Shown here: positions 1 through 12,770 of the stretch, one piece after another
Layout of the letters: every line of letters starts with the position of its first letter
Numbering within the stretch: the stretch's first letter is position 1
Source: Anseranas semipalmata
Taxonomy: Eukaryota > Chordata > Aves > Anseriformes > Anseranatidae
Reading direction: 5' to 3'
Assembly: GCA_013399115.1 (NCBI GenBank)
Contig: VXAA01005665.1
Location: 589,813 to 653,812, forward strand
Length of the DNA: 64,000 nt
Made by a program: the position numbers and the translations under genes
The notes under the pieces: model-generated
What the model was told of the DNA's origin: nothing
The model's database searches: none
The model's input: only the letters and a program-made list of their open reading frames with translations

Positions 1-3000
1 ACCAGATTTTCTGAGCTAATTCAATTATATACACTCATTGTATAGATACATAAGTTTATATCATAAAGTTTGAAATTCCAGATAAAATAGATTTATATTT
101 TGCTAAATAAATATTTTCCTAAAAGCATTTAGGAAAACGTGAAACAAGTACTTATTTCCATATTTTGCCAGAAAATACTTTCAGATCTACCAAAAAAAAA
201 AAAAAATACAGGTTATACATTACTGTAAATTATAGCTCCTAAAAAAGGTTTATATTTCTCACATTCCCACTACTGAACTTTCAGGGACTGATGTGTGGTA
301 GGCCCCTTTGCCTCACTAGGACTTAATTTCAGAAGATTTTTTTGTAGTGGTGAATCTGAAGAATTTGAATTTGACAAAAATATCAGGCCTGAACTGGATC
401 CAAACAATCAAATGTTTATTAGCCTGAACCAAAACTAGCAGTCACTGCGTTCAGAATTTACCAGCCCCTGCAGTATCACATGAAAGATCTTTCTTTGTGC
501 TGAAGTTGAGATTATATACTGTAAGAACCACTATGGATGATGGATGCTTAAGCGATCACTTGCTGTTTGTCTTGGACCGTGAAACTGCAAGAAACACTGA
601 TATGAACAAAGCTAATGCAATTTCTGCTACTTTAAGATCATTCAGCTCTCTATTGATGTGAGCAGAGATTTGATGGACACAACAATCTCTGGCTACTCGC
701 TCCCAAGAGACACATAAGCTTTAGTTGCAGTTCTTTGTTGTCCTAAATTTTTAATCTGAGAATAGTGGAATAGTCCAAGAATCCCTTGGAGAACAGTGAT
801 TGAAAACAACAACGAAAAAAGGTAGAGCGAGTTTATTAATTGTTCAGCGGAGCTGGAGCAGTTTTTGCTGTAACTGTTTTCTTACATCAAGAGTTTCCAA
901 TTAGTAGAAAAGTGATAAATGTTTGCAGGAGCTGGACAACACTTCTTGCAAGAGTTTAAAATGAAAGAATTTGTCATAAAGTTGTTCTCCCTTGAAGCAC
1001 AGCAGCATGCTGTATGTGCCTACTCATTGCTCATAATCCTGGCAGCTAGAGGTTCAAGGTCTGGAGGATTAGCCCACTGCCCAAGACTCAAGGGAGTCTG
1101 TTCTTTTCAGAGGCATTAGAGAAGTGAAGAAAGTCCAAATCCTAATTGCATTTAGGACCACAGCATCCTTACCTTCTTTCTGAAGAAAGCATAGTTCTCT
1201 TTTGCTCCCACAGGTGGGCCACTAACAATAGTCCCAAAGACAGTACTCATCAGGCTGCAGAACATAATCTATGTTGCAAAATATCTAGAGAAACCACTCA
1301 GGCTATCCTTTCTGGAAGGTAGATCTGAGGACTCGAGATTGTCACAGTTCTAGCACCAGCTGAGGCTGTCTTTTCCCTTTTACATTGTCCCAACAATCTT
1401 CAGTTATTATAAGAATGGTTACTGAAAGTGATTTTCATGCAGAAATTTATTAACCTCTGTATGATTGAAAAATGTATGTATTTCACTAGAAATATTCCAA
1501 AAAAAATATTGAAATATGTTCAATTGTTGTTTCATAGGTGAGTAGGTTTGTCTCTGATGTCTATGAAATGTGACTGTGCAACTGATAATTATATGATTTG
1601 GTTTCAACATTTTCCCTCATTAAAAACCTGCCTGTCTAGGACTGCAATAAGTTCTAAGGGTTTTGTTTGTTTGTTTGCTTTCTTGTTTGTTTGTTTTTTC
1701 GAATGGTTTAATTATTGTTCATGAATTACAGCTATGTTCCATCGACCAATATAGTCATAAGACAAGTATGTCTTTTGATGAACGGTGAGATTTATTAATG
1801 CACAGTGGCTTTTCATGTAGTTATATCACAATCCAGCTGTTTTTAGTATTTCATAAGGGTTTTTCTTGTGTGTTGGTTTTTATTCTGCCAACCTCTGAAC
1901 ACTGAGCTCTTCTGTGCACCCTGCTTGTATTATCTCACTTTTTTTCATTTCTTTCTTAATCACATGGGTGACATTGAAGCCGGAGGGACAGAAGACACAC
2001 ACGAAGACACAGTAAACTGCAAAGTGACCCAAACAGTTTAGAGAAACAGCATCTGCAGGCAATGAAAAATTTGGCCCTAATAAGTGTAAAACATACTGAG
2101 AGAAAATAATTTGCAGAGATACTGAATGAGAGGACATGAACAAGCTGCAGGACCAAGTGGATTTTCTTTCACTTTATTTTCTTAATTCTATTCTAGTAAT
2201 GCTTTTTCTTGTCATCAGACACTACAGGCTGGAGGCAAAAGTAGTTGGTGCTCATGAGAATTTTTTTTTCTATTTTCTGCAAGAAATTGTCAATAATACG
2301 AAATAATGGGAGTTCACAGATTTTAATAGGGGTTGAGATCTGGAAATTATTTCTTAATGCTGAGATATTACTTGTTAGAAGTAAAAAAGTGCAAAGTTAG
2401 TACACTTTTATCAATGTATTATTTATTTATATATACGGCATTTGTGAATATACTAGATTTCTACAGTCAGTCAGAAGAGACACATAAAAGCAGGATAGTC
2501 TTTTCCAACATTATTCCATCCCAGGTCGGCAGGAACAGTGTTCAGTCCCCAAGTTCATTAATTTTGTGTTTATTAAATCCTTGACAACTTTTCTGAGATT
2601 TCTGAGGTGTTAGGATATAATATACTTCACCAAGGAAATATCTTTATTTTAAATTTATTTACTTTATGTAGGCTGGTGAACAGCCCTCTGATGTCAGCAA
2701 CATTTTTTTCAGTATTGGACTTGTAAAAGAGGTTAACAACTTCCAGATAAGTCAATGGCATTACTCCAGCAAATATCATTTCCCAGGTGTTTATAAGTGA
2801 GTTTTGTAAATTTAAACTAGTTCAATTTCCTGGCCTTTCTAATATGCATTTTATGCCACAAGATGCCTTTCTCAGATGTTCTTGCTTACACTCCCTTAGT
2901 CATTTAGGCTATGAATTGTAATCCTTGGGAGTCTGGGAGTAAAGACCCTAAGGAGCCCCATAGCGGCTTCTCTTAATGCCACTTTACACCGTTCTAATAG

Positions 3001-3904
3001 CAAAAGGGCCATAAAAATAATCTAAATATAAATTACTGCCATTTTAATGCCTCTTTGTATTACCAGAGTGATGTGAAGTGTCCTTCCTATAAATAAGAAT
3101 GAGGCCTCAGGAGTCTAAATTGATGTTATTCACATGCTGATGGACCAAATCATATGAAGAAAGCAAGCAAAACATAAATCTATGCATTTACTTCAGAGCT
3201 TGTTTAATGTATACCTTCTTGTACTTTCCTTTGGTTCCTTGGCAACTCATTCGCATATGCACACATCAGTTTCTGAAGAGGATGAGGAGTGAGGGTATGT
3301 GGACCTGATGCCTTCACTCAGCGTCATGGGTTTAAAATTTCAGACAATGAACCTCCTCCCTAGCCAGAGTCCATTACCCCAAGAGCAAAGGTGAAACATA
3401 AGAGCGTGCACTTCTGCTCTTGGAGTGTGCGTCATGGCCCAGGCCTCTCTCCTCTGGCATCGGCTAAGGACATGGATGTGGTGGTGCTGGCGTGGCTGAG
3501 GCACAGACACTTCCCTGGCATTTTATCAGAGAGACAGAAATTAAATGCAAGGCAAATGAATGTCTGGGGGAGGTTAACCTCCTCAACCTAACACAATAAC
3601 AGACACCACAGCAGTAACCACCACAGTATCAGACAGTATTTATTTGTCAAAACACTAAGTTCTGTGTGAATGAAATAGAAATTACCTTTAAGTTCGATAT
3701 TTGTTGACACTTAACCCGTTACACATTTCATAAGAACCCAAAATTTATGCAGCTCATTCACTCTAAAGGACATAAATGCTACTGTTTTGTACAATCCTGA
3801 TATTTGCTTAACAGATTTTTTCATTTTTATCCATATAGAGGGTGATTTATGGGTTTCTCAGCCAAGGCAGAGTTTCAAAGTAGGTAAATACACCTCTGCA
3901 ATCT
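1..3904. other. AT-rich noncoding DNA, no gene seen
   Basis: No open frame here looks like a protein; all are short and have ordinary AT-rich, randomly ordered composition. A 15-base poly-A run lies at 192-206 and a TTTG-type simple repeat at 1661-1699. I recognise no transposon and no RNA gene. It may be intergenic or intronic, and the sequence alone does not decide which. Confidence 0.6.
1661..1699. repeat. (TTTG)n simple repeat, imperfect
   Basis: Runs of TTTG/TTTGT are interrupted by CTTTC and end in a T run. This is ordinary slippage-type low-complexity DNA. Confidence 0.8.
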
Positions 3905-4200
3905 GTATAGGCCGGCCCCTCCACAGCCCAGCCCCTGCCTGCCCTGGGCCCCACTGGGCTAGGCCCAGCCCCAACCCCGTCCTGGGCGCTGCCCTCCCAG
4001 CTGGGCCTGGGGCTGTCCATAGCACCTGGGGATGGCTGGGCTGTGGCCAACCCCAGTCACTGTCCCCGGCCCAGCGCGGCTCATTTCGTGGGGGCTGTGA
4101 GATGGGATAGTCGGCGAGGGAAGGCAGGGCCTCTACCTGCATGATGCTGTCCTGATGGCGGCAGCTCCTCTTGGTCTGTTGTGCCCAGGCCATCTCGCAA
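3905..4200. other. Isolated GC-rich island in AT-rich DNA
   Basis: Composition switches abruptly at about 3910 to very GC-rich sequence dominated by CAGCCCC, CCTGGG and GGGCC words, and returns to normal by about 4200. I count about eleven CpGs, more than the surroundings show. Short self-complementary words such as CTGGGC-TAG-GCCCAG occur at about 3955-3970. Both strands carry frames of about 107-111 codons, but these are explained by few stop codons in GC-rich DNA and their peptides (rich in Pro, Gly, Ala and Trp) resemble no family I know. It could be a decayed minisatellite, a GC-rich part of an old retroelement, or a small CpG island. Confidence 0.4.
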
Positions 4201-5949
4201 GGAGAGCTCCAGAGTGCTGATGTTTAACTCGTCTGGCTGTTTTACCACCCTAAGAGCTGGGCAGGTCCTCCTAATATGCACACTGCTTCACCAGGCAGCA
4301 GCACGGCTGTACAAAGCCTGCTTGCTCCCCCAAACTGTAATGAAACGAGGAGTTTCTTGTAGCAAAATGAGCAGGGCCTGCATCATCACAGCCATGACTC
4401 ATCCCCTAATGGAGAATCACTCTTTTTTAGGCTACACTAGTACTTTCATTGAGAGGAAAATATATTTTTTGCACTACTAATAATGAGAATGTGAATGTGT
4501 ATGTGTATGTGACTATATGGATTTTACTAATATTCACTCTTTGAGTTTTCTTCTTGCTTAAACATTATAAACAGATTGGATACAAGAGCTTTGGTCAAAA
4601 GTGCACAATTACAACATCAAAGGATGCCTGAATGACTATCAACCTATAAATGGAAAAGCTAATCCAAGTATTTTAAATAAGTAATTAATCATTTTTTCAT
4701 GTAAAGCTTTCTATTAAAAATACAATTTGCTATTAAATGTTTATTAAAGCCAAACAGGAGCTCTTGGGAAAACAGCAAATTTCGACATTTCAACAAGTAG
4801 TGAAACGTTTTATTTCAAATCTCACAAATTTCAAAAGCATGATACTTACAAGTGTTGGTGAAATATCAACATGTATTTTGATTATCAAATCCACTTGTGT
4901 GGTGTAACTATACATAATTTATTATATATTAATATTAGTCATCATAATAATCCCATAAGAGATGAAAGCCCAGATAAATCAAGTATGGCAAAGTAATGAA
5001 CAGATACCACTGCTTTTTCTGTTCAGATAGAATATATAATGGTATCTAGTCAATCTAATTCTAGATAAATGTTGCTACTACTGAAATAGTCTGTTAGAAT
5101 CATTCTTCAAGATTCTTATTATTTCCTAGTAACCAAGCATGGTGTCAGCTTGATCTGCCTGGCATGTAGAGAACAACTCTGGAGTGGCTAGTGCAAGTGC
5201 AGTTCTGTGCTTTCACTACATTCCACAGCTTCTACACAACAATTCCAATATTGTAATTTAAGCATTGCCTGTTTAAACTTTGTAGCTGAAGAATTTATTT
5301 TTGCACAAATAAATAATTGTTACGTTACCACTCCTGTCTCAAGCAGTCACAAATCAAGGGACAAATATCCCAGAACATTTCATTAAATTTTGGAAAATAA
5401 GACTTCCTATCTAAACACTGTTGTTCTCAGTTCAATGCCTTTAAACCAGTGTTTTGATAAGTGAAAATTTATATTGTATAAAAACTATATAATACTTTTA
5501 ATAGACAGTACTGCATGTTAATGTATTTTTTCTTATGGCATTTTTCTGGTGGCTGCAGTTCTGTCCTATTAAGCAAAGCATGTTGAAGTTAAATGGAGTC
5601 AGCACTCCTAAAAGTAGGTGCATGCTTAGTTATTCAAGACCTAAGATACAATGATATTGTTCGTGTTATTGAGCAGTGTGCCTTATAGATGAGTTAGGAA
5701 TGCACTGTTCGCCCTATATGACTATTTAGGCAGAATGCAAGTCTGACTACATTTCCCAATATTAACAGCAGCATCCTAACAGTATCAGATTCATGTTATG
5801 CAAACAGGAGTATTTTCTTTGTACAGACAAAAGTGATGGCAGACTCAGGACAATCTCATTTTATCGGACCAAGAATTCAGAACATGTGTATCCCATATTG
5901 TATTAAAGGTCTGGACAAGTTGTAAAATATGCTTATATTTTGTATGTTA
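4201..5949. other. AT-rich noncoding DNA, nothing recognised
   Basis: I see no gene, RNA or mobile element. A short TGTATG-type stretch lies at about 4489-4511. The rest is unremarkable AT-rich sequence leading up to the CR1 3' end. Confidence 0.6.
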
Positions 5950-7048
5950 TCATAGAATCATAGAATGGTTTGGGTTGGAAGAAACCTTAAAGACCATCTA
6001 ATTCCAACCTCCCTGCCATGGGCAGGGACAACTCCCACTAGACCAGGTTGCTCAAAGCCCCATCCAGCCTGGCCTTAAACACTTCCAGGGATGGGGCATC
6101 CACAGCTTCTCTGGGCAACCTGTTCCAGTGCTTCACCACCCTCTGAGAATTTATTCAGAATATCTAATCTAAACCTCTTTTAGTTTAAAACCATTACTCC
6201 TTGTCCTGATAAAAACTCCCTGATAAAAAGTCCCTCTCCGGCTTTCTTTTAGGCCCCCTTTAGGTACTGGTAGGTGACTATAAAGTCTCCCTGGAGCCTT
6301 CTTTTCTCCAGGCTGAACAACCCCAACTCCCTCAGCCTGTCTTCATAGGACAGGTGCTCCAGCCCTCTCATCATCCTTGTGGCTCTTCTCTGGACTTGCT
6401 CTAATAGGTCCATGTCCTTTTTATATTTGGGGCCCCAGAGCTGAACTCAGTTCTGCAGGTGGGGTCTCACAAGAGCAGAGTAGAGGGGGAGAATCACCTC
6501 CCTCGACCTGCTGGTCATGCTTCTTTTGATGCAGCCCAGGATACGGTCGGCTTTCTGGGCTGCAAGCACACATTGCCGGGTCATGTTGAGCTTCTCATCA
6601 ACCAGTACCTCCAGGTTCTTCTCAGAGCTGCTCTCAATCCCTTCTCCATCCAGCCTGTATTTGTACTTGGGATTGCCCTGAGCCAGATGCAGGACCTTGC
6701 ACTTGGCTTTGCTGAACTTCATGAGGTTCGCACAGGCCCACCTCTCAAGCCAGTCCAGGTCCCTCTGGCTGACATCTCTTCCCTCCAGTGTGTCGACCAC
6801 ACCACACAGCTTGGTGTTGTTGGCAGATTTGCTGAGGGTGCGCTCAATCCCACTGTCCATGTCACCAACAGAGATGTTAAATAGCACCAGTCCCAGTACT
6901 GACCCCTGAGGAACACCACTTATCACTGATCTCCACTTGGACATTGAGCTGTTGACTGCAACTCTTTGAGTGTGACCATCCAGCCAATTCCTTACCCACC
7001 GAGTGGTCCATCCCTCAAATCCATGTCTCTCCAATTTAGAGACAAGGA
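5950..7048 (-). mobile_element. CR1 LINE, 5'-truncated, minus strand
   Basis: This is a Chicken Repeat 1 non-LTR retrotransposon of about 1.1 kb inserted on the minus strand. Its 3' terminus is at 5950, where the plus strand shows TCATAGAATCATAGAATGG followed by the conserved block around GGTTTGGGTTGGAAG. The 3' untranslated part (5950-6446) is the standard CR1 tail, including the segments read on the plus strand as CAGGTTGCTCAAAGCCCCAT and GGGCAACCTGTTCCAGTGCT. The reverse-transcriptase coding part occupies 6447-7034. The match fades at about 7048, so most of ORF2 and all of ORF1 are missing, as is usual for CR1 because reverse transcription stops early. No target-site duplication is expected or seen. 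It is the longest and best preserved repeat in the window. Confidence 0.95.
6447..7034 (-). pseudogene. CR1 ORF2 fragment: C-terminal reverse transcriptase, catalytically dead
   Basis: This 195-codon frame is the C-terminal part of the CR1 ORF2 polyprotein (endonuclease plus reverse transcriptase); the endonuclease and the N-terminal fingers are absent. In order it shows the [13 protein letters not shown] segment, the palm motif [10 protein letters not shown] (about residues 39-48), the catalytic motif region (about 68-75), the [13 protein letters not shown] segment (about 104-116), and the thumb-like [17 protein letters not shown] and [17 protein letters not shown] blocks. The catalytic FADD expected of this family reads SANN, so both metal-binding aspartates are Asn and the phenylalanine is Ser. 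Where CR1 normally continues after PHL with Glu-Tyr-Cys, the frame ends in Gln-Asn-stop. The product would have no polymerase activity. The Met at the start is simply the first one in the truncated frame, not a native start. Confidence 0.92.
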
Positions 7049-8844
7049 ATATTTTTCAAGCTATATTTTTCAAAGATCTGAAAAGAGAGGCCACACCTGT
7101 ATTCTGTGACTGTTGGTTCTTCATCTGTGAACCAGAGATAAAGATAAATGTGATGCATCTTTGGACCACCGCAAGAGCTACTCCTAAAAGTTTTTTTAAC
7201 GTAGTCCCAAGTCTGATAAAATATAAATCAAACATATTCTGAGATTCTAAACAGTCTGGATCTCTAAAATGCCTTGAGTATGAAATGGCTTACCCTCAGT
7301 TTTAAGATACTATGTAAAACATTTATAATGTAAATGTAGACTAATTCTGGTTACTAACTCTAGTACTTAACCAGTTTACTACCTGACATCAGTTTTTAGT
7401 TAATGCCTACCTGCATAATATGGTAACAACAGAAGTGTGTCAAACTTGGACCAAAACCATGCTGGGGGCATGTCACAAATAGCATAGTCAGCTGAGATCC
7501 CAGCACTCAGGAAGGTTCTCTGGCACTTTTTAATTTGCTTGTATAAATAGCCCACTTGTGGCAACAACTTTTCAGAAAACCTAGGAAAGAGCAAAGCAAG
7601 TACATTATATATGACCGTATCTGAATAAATAAAGCAGACATCTCATTTTCAGTGGAATACATTCCCAGGGTGTCCTGTGAATCTGAAATGCCCTACATTT
7701 TCAATTAATAAGTTGTTTAATAAAATTGCAGTTTACCTTCTATTTCATAAAATATATAAACTGTTTTCCTTGTTTCTTTCATTGTAAGATGTATCTTCCT
7801 TTTCTTTAATCATTGTCTTAGCTCTTTGAATTACTTCAGGCTAATAACTTTGTTTTTTTAACCAAAACCAATGAGAAATTAACATAGTATACCTGAAGCA
7901 ATTACTTCAACACACACACACAAAAAGAATAAATAATAACAATAAAAAAGTCAAGATGGCTTTACTGTAACTTGGCCTCTCTTTCAGAATACATCTAAGA
8001 AACTGGGAACTCCCAATGTTGCACTGGGAACTTGTGTTCAACTAATCATTTATCCAAATCTTTTGCAAAGTTTCCGTCCTTCAAGTATGTCTGCATTTTT
8101 TCTTCTTAAAGGTATGGTTTTACACTCAGCTGTACTGATAGGCATATTGTTCACTTGCAGCCATTTTACTAACAACAAAAAACGTGTTCTTTTTACTGCA
8201 TACTGTTTCTCTAATCCTTACGTCACCCACAGCTGTTATCAATAATGATATTTTCTTCTAATTAGTTGCAAAAATATTAAATAGTGAAAAGCAATGAACA
8301 AATCCCTCTAGGTCTTCAGTAGAAACATGCCAGATAAATTAATAAAAATATCAGAAAACCTGGGGTGTAACTGAGCTCTTCTGGATACCACACAGATACT
8401 GGAAAGAACTGTTTATCTCCTTGCAACAGAAGTTATTCACTGAAGACAGAAAAGTTTTAAAATTATATGTAAAACCTCTCTATCTTCAATTTCTGCATCT
8501 TGAAGCAACAGCATTGATATCAGCTAGAAGGTGCTCAGTGAAGAAATTGTGGGTTATATTTTACACAGTTAGGAAGGAGAAATTTCAAGCTTGTATTCAA
8601 TCTGATTTCCATATGCAGAATAAAAGGAGGACATTTTTCAGATTACTTTCAAACGGGAAAAACAGAAAATCTATACTGAAATCTGATCTTTGTTTTAATA
8701 GCATATTGCTAAGAAAATTACCTGTTGGCATTATTTTTATGACATATTATGGGAGATAAATTCTATTTAGATATTTTGTGTAAACTGTAATGTAAAACTG
8801 GTAAAAACACATTTTTTGAATGCGTAAATAAGGGCTACAATTTC
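7049..8844. other. AT-rich noncoding DNA
   Basis: No gene is recognised. A short CA run lies at 7910-7922. The 112-codon plus-strand frame at 8421-8759 is Lys/Phe/Leu-rich without any family motif and looks like chance. Confidence 0.55.
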
Positions 8845-9260
8845 ACTGTACCTGCTGTGTCAGCTGCTCCACGGAGGAAGGCTAGCCAGGAAGCTGGCAC
8901 GGCAGCCAGGCAGGCAGAGGACAGGGATCTAACCAGCAAGGGTGCCATCCAGTAACACCCAAACAGGAGGAGCAGAGCAGGTGTGGTGCCAGTGGCCAGG
9001 GTCAGCCGACAGCTCAGTGCTCGCCTGCAAGGCCACGCTAATGAGGCAGATCCCAGGTCAAGGTGGGACATCAAGATGCAGTGTGTCTCTGGCCCCAGGC
9101 TGGGGACCTGAACTTTGGTACAGCCCCCAAGCGAAGGGGGAAGTGGGGAGGCACAGCTCTTTCTCACAGTACTCTGGAACAAGGTTGTACAGCTGCGTCC
9201 CAGCACTGACCTTGAGCGTAGGCAGCTAAGGCCTAGCAGAGGGTGTGTGTTCAGGGTCTT
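8845..9260. other. Second GC-rich island, possible old repeat
   Basis: About 400 bp of markedly higher GC content stand out from AT-rich flanks, with CAGGCAGAGGACAGG, CCAGGCTGGGGACC and AGCGAAGGGGGAAG words. Frames of 144 codons (minus) and 95 codons (plus) overlap here. The minus frame is rich in Ser, Leu, Cys and Arg and has no motif I recognise. The block ends near 9260 and a G6A17 tract follows about 220 bp later. It could be a GC-rich part of a retroelement, a decayed minisatellite, or a noncoding exon. I could not match it to the CR1 tail. Confidence 0.35.
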
Positions 9261-9476
9261 GATAGCCAATATAGGTGAGACAACCCTCTTTTAGGAGGGA
9301 AGAGAGCTATGGAGATGCAAGCTGTGTCATGTCACTTGCCCTCAGGTGCAACAACTGGTCATATAGGAAAGTATCTTTCTAGGTATCTGCTAAAAGTTCA
9401 CTTTCATCAATATACAGAAAACCTACATAATCCATTCAGCAAATTTAATTCTAGCATACAGCCAAGGAGAAAACCT

Positions 9477-9499
9477 GGGGGGAAAAAAAAAAAAAAAAA
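9477..9499. repeat. G6-A17 homopolymer tract
   Basis: Six G are followed directly by 17 A and then a GATAAAAAGATG sequence. It is a simple homopolymer. No transposon body upstream could be recognised for which it would be the tail. Confidence 0.8.
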
Positions 9500-9949
9500 G
9501 ATAAAAAGATGAGGCAATCACTCAGTGGAGTTCTTGCACTTCGCTCTGTTGTTTCTTTTAAAGAAGAGATGCCTTCTAAAGTGCGTGCCTTGCCATCCTG
9601 ATGCACATTACTGTGCTGTTCATTTGGCATACACTTGGCAGCTTACCTAAGGTGAAAATGGATATCTCAAGATCTCACACACCTCAGGAAATAGATGTGT
9701 TGACAATGAGGAGATGGTGAAAGGAACAATATCTTTTTATACTTCCACAATCTGTGATTTGTGTGTTTTTGTCTCTGTTCTTGATGGTCATTGTCATGTA
9801 CCATATTGAGCAACAAGCTCAGCAAAGAGCAAGAACACACGGCTTTCATCAGCACATATCTGCAATTCGTCAGTGTTAGCATTTCATAACTAATCTTTCC
9901 TCTCAGGTAGTCTGATTAGATTATATGTCAATGCTTTTGTAAGTCAGCT

Positions 9950-10560
9950 TGCTGGTAACAGAGTCCAGCCAAGGAAGAGTCCATTCCTGCAAAGCACTCT
10001 GCTTCTCTTCCAACTGAAGTTGCATGGCTTGATCATTGTTATCAACTCAGTTTTGTTGTCCATTCGATAAAAGTCAATAATTTGCTCAAGGAAGCAGCAA
10101 ATGGCAGGCCATTTTCCTCATTACTGCTGTCATGAAAGACAGTTTCAGCTTTAGACAAAACATGGAACAGTTTTGAGCACACAGTTCCTTATAATTTCCC
10201 CTGGTCTTTATTTTTGTTTGCTTACTGCCATATTCAAATTGCAGCTGCTATATAACTGTTGGGATGAGTTCTGAGCAAATCAAGTGATCTTTGTAGCAGT
10301 CAGCTGGAATCACAGCAGTGATTTAACATCACTCGAGCAGATAATAATAATGCTGTTAATAGGGGCTTTCCCAACCCATCTTTTTCATGTTTGGTTGTTG
10401 GAACATGGTGCTGGTGATTGACAGGTCACAGCTCATATGTGAGATTATGAAGCAGATATCACTACTATCAGCACAATCTGTTCTATATCTGTTCAACACA
10501 TACAGGAGACAGTAGGCCCTATCCCCATATGTCCACTGAAGTCTACCAGAACAAGAAACC
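9950..10560. promoter_or_regulatory. Possible conserved regulatory block with a PBX/MEIS-type site
   Basis: Compared with the flanking AT-rich DNA, this block has balanced base composition, few homopolymers and dense homeodomain-like words (TTGATCATTG, CAATAATTTG, ATAATAATAATG). It includes TGATTGACAG at 10415-10424. TGATTGACAG is the classical composite site for PBX with PREP/MEIS TALE homeodomain proteins, used in many vertebrate developmental enhancers. A match to a 10-bp word is weak evidence alone; the call rests on texture and one motif. Confidence 0.25.
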
Positions 10561-12700
10561 TATCAGATTTGAAGACAACCAGCTCCTGTTATACAGACTT
10601 TCTTTTTTCTCTTCTAGGCCTAACATAGTGCAGAAATTATGCTAAAATTTAAGAAGCACCTTGCAAAATAAAAGCTCATATGCATTCAATGATGATTTAT
10701 TTCTTTCCATATTTTTTAGAGTTTAGTATTGCGTCTAGTAATTGATTTTATTCCTTATTGCAAATCTAGACACAGAAAGACTGTGTTCTTTAAAAGTGAA
10801 TACCTCTGCAACAATTGCACGCTTCTTCAGCAAGTTAATTTTCAATCAGTACAGTAATGCTTATTGCATTCATATCTCACTGTCTGACAGGGAGGCATGG
10901 AGATACAGCTGGCTTTAAACTATTCATTACTACTCAGGCATTCCAGTTAATGACAATAACTTCCTCCAGTCACCTTTGCAACGTCTTACATTTGTTTAAG
11001 ATGATCTCCTTATGTTTATAGAGGCTTATCCCCTTACTCCAATTTATCAATTTTTTTTAAATGAAGCTTGTAATTCCTGTTTTTTTTTTTTTAACTCTTA
11101 ATGTGATTCATTAAATCCTTAAAGTACATAAAGGAGAAATAACACTTTGTAGAATTACTTCATTTCATGAAGAAAACAAATGTGTGATACATACAGATAA
11201 ATTAAGAAATCTCTTTAAAATATTAGATACAATAGAATTCTGGAGAAAAAAAAGAAAGGTATCTCATTATTTGCTAATGATTAATTGCTAACCGTATACC
11301 AAATTACCAAACAAGGAACTAATTGCTTTACTGCATTAACTATTATACAAATGTATGTGTCATTTTTTCTCAGTATGGGGCTAATCTCATTCTCATTCAG
11401 ATCAATAGTGATTTTTCAGTGGTGCTCAACAGGTGTTAGATAAGCTTTTCTGGGAAAAGTCTCTTCCCCCAAGCCGATTAAACACAAAGAGACTTTCTGT
11501 ATAAAAAGACCTCTATATGATTATCCCCTGTTAAAGTAACAATGCCATTGATATTTGCAGATTATGCTACGGGTCACAGTTCCAAGGGTTTGCACTCAAA
11601 GCAGCACCGTCCTACTGAGATGCATTCTATGCTTTTTGCAAGGCTGTCTTCTTACACTCTCTTGGTCTGAAAATATACAAATGTTCTCCAAATATGGAAA
11701 ATTTAGCAGCAGGAGTCATTGTCCTAGAAATGTCGTGAATATGTTGTAGGTTTTTTATGGCAAAGTACTGCTTTGCTTCTCACTGCCAAAGACACTTCAG
11801 TGTGTTTCATTATTAATTTTAAAATTGGTTTAGATCAAGACCTCTTTTCTGAAGGACTGTTAGTTGAAGCTATAAATTGCAGGCTGGTTACATCTGTTAA
11901 AAAGATATAACATCACTTTCATCCCTTTCATCTTTCATAAAGCATATTTTTAAACATTAAGGAAGAGAAGTTATCTCTATGTACCAGTCATCTCTCACCA
12001 TGATACCTAGTGTATGAGACCATACAGGCAGCATTTACTTGTAAAGTACAATTTAAGCTGTGCCTCTAAAGTAAAACTGTGCAGTTTACTGGTTGATCTG
12101 CTGAAGTATAATTAACACTATAAGTTAAACACTTTCTAAAATTATTCTTCTCCACCTCATTTGGAGGATTTGAAATAAATGTAGTTATAAGGTTTTTAGC
12201 ACATTTTGTGCTGCTAAACTAATTGGCAGCTATATCACTTCATAAGTAACGATATATTGCTGATCTGATACCTCCTTAGATCACCTGCTTCTGGGCAGAT
12301 TTACTTAAAGGCTCTGAGATACCTGAGTTTTTCCATCCACCTTGATAGCATGCAAATATCAAACCACAGACCCACTTTAAGATTATTAGCTGAGTATCAC
12401 TAACTTGTTGGATTTGAATACAAAAGCCTTTAGTAAAGTCACTAACTTAAATGAGTGTGTAAGACAAACATCAAGAGACAAATTCTTTGTAATGCTGGAA
12501 CAACATTCATTTAAAGTTGGACTGAGCCAAAAACGTAACTGCAGTCTCTGAAGTGTTAGCCTCTGAAAGTCACTTTTATCCAATACCGGCTTGATGATCT
12601 GCTATTGTTCCTTATGACTTAAAAACTGAAACACTTCAGTATTGGGGTTCCTTTTTACTGATCAGCTTCAATATTAGATTATATTGTGTTACATTTATAT

Positions 12701-12770
12701 ACTTTTATTTTTATTTTATTATTTTTATTTTATTGTTATTTTATTTTTATTATTATTTTACTTTTTATAT
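12701..12770. repeat. (TTTTAT/TTATT)n AT microsatellite
   Basis: This is an imperfect array of TTTTA and TTATT units of roughly 70 bp, all A and T except for a few bases. It creates a spurious Phe/Ile/Leu-rich 65-codon frame at 12686-12883. Confidence 0.85.

Noticed and set aside
3787..4193. Overlapping frames of 107 (plus) and 111 (minus) codons
   Set aside because: Both fall in the GC-rich island, where stops are rare. The peptides are Pro/Gly/Ala/Trp-rich without motif, and both strands are equally open.
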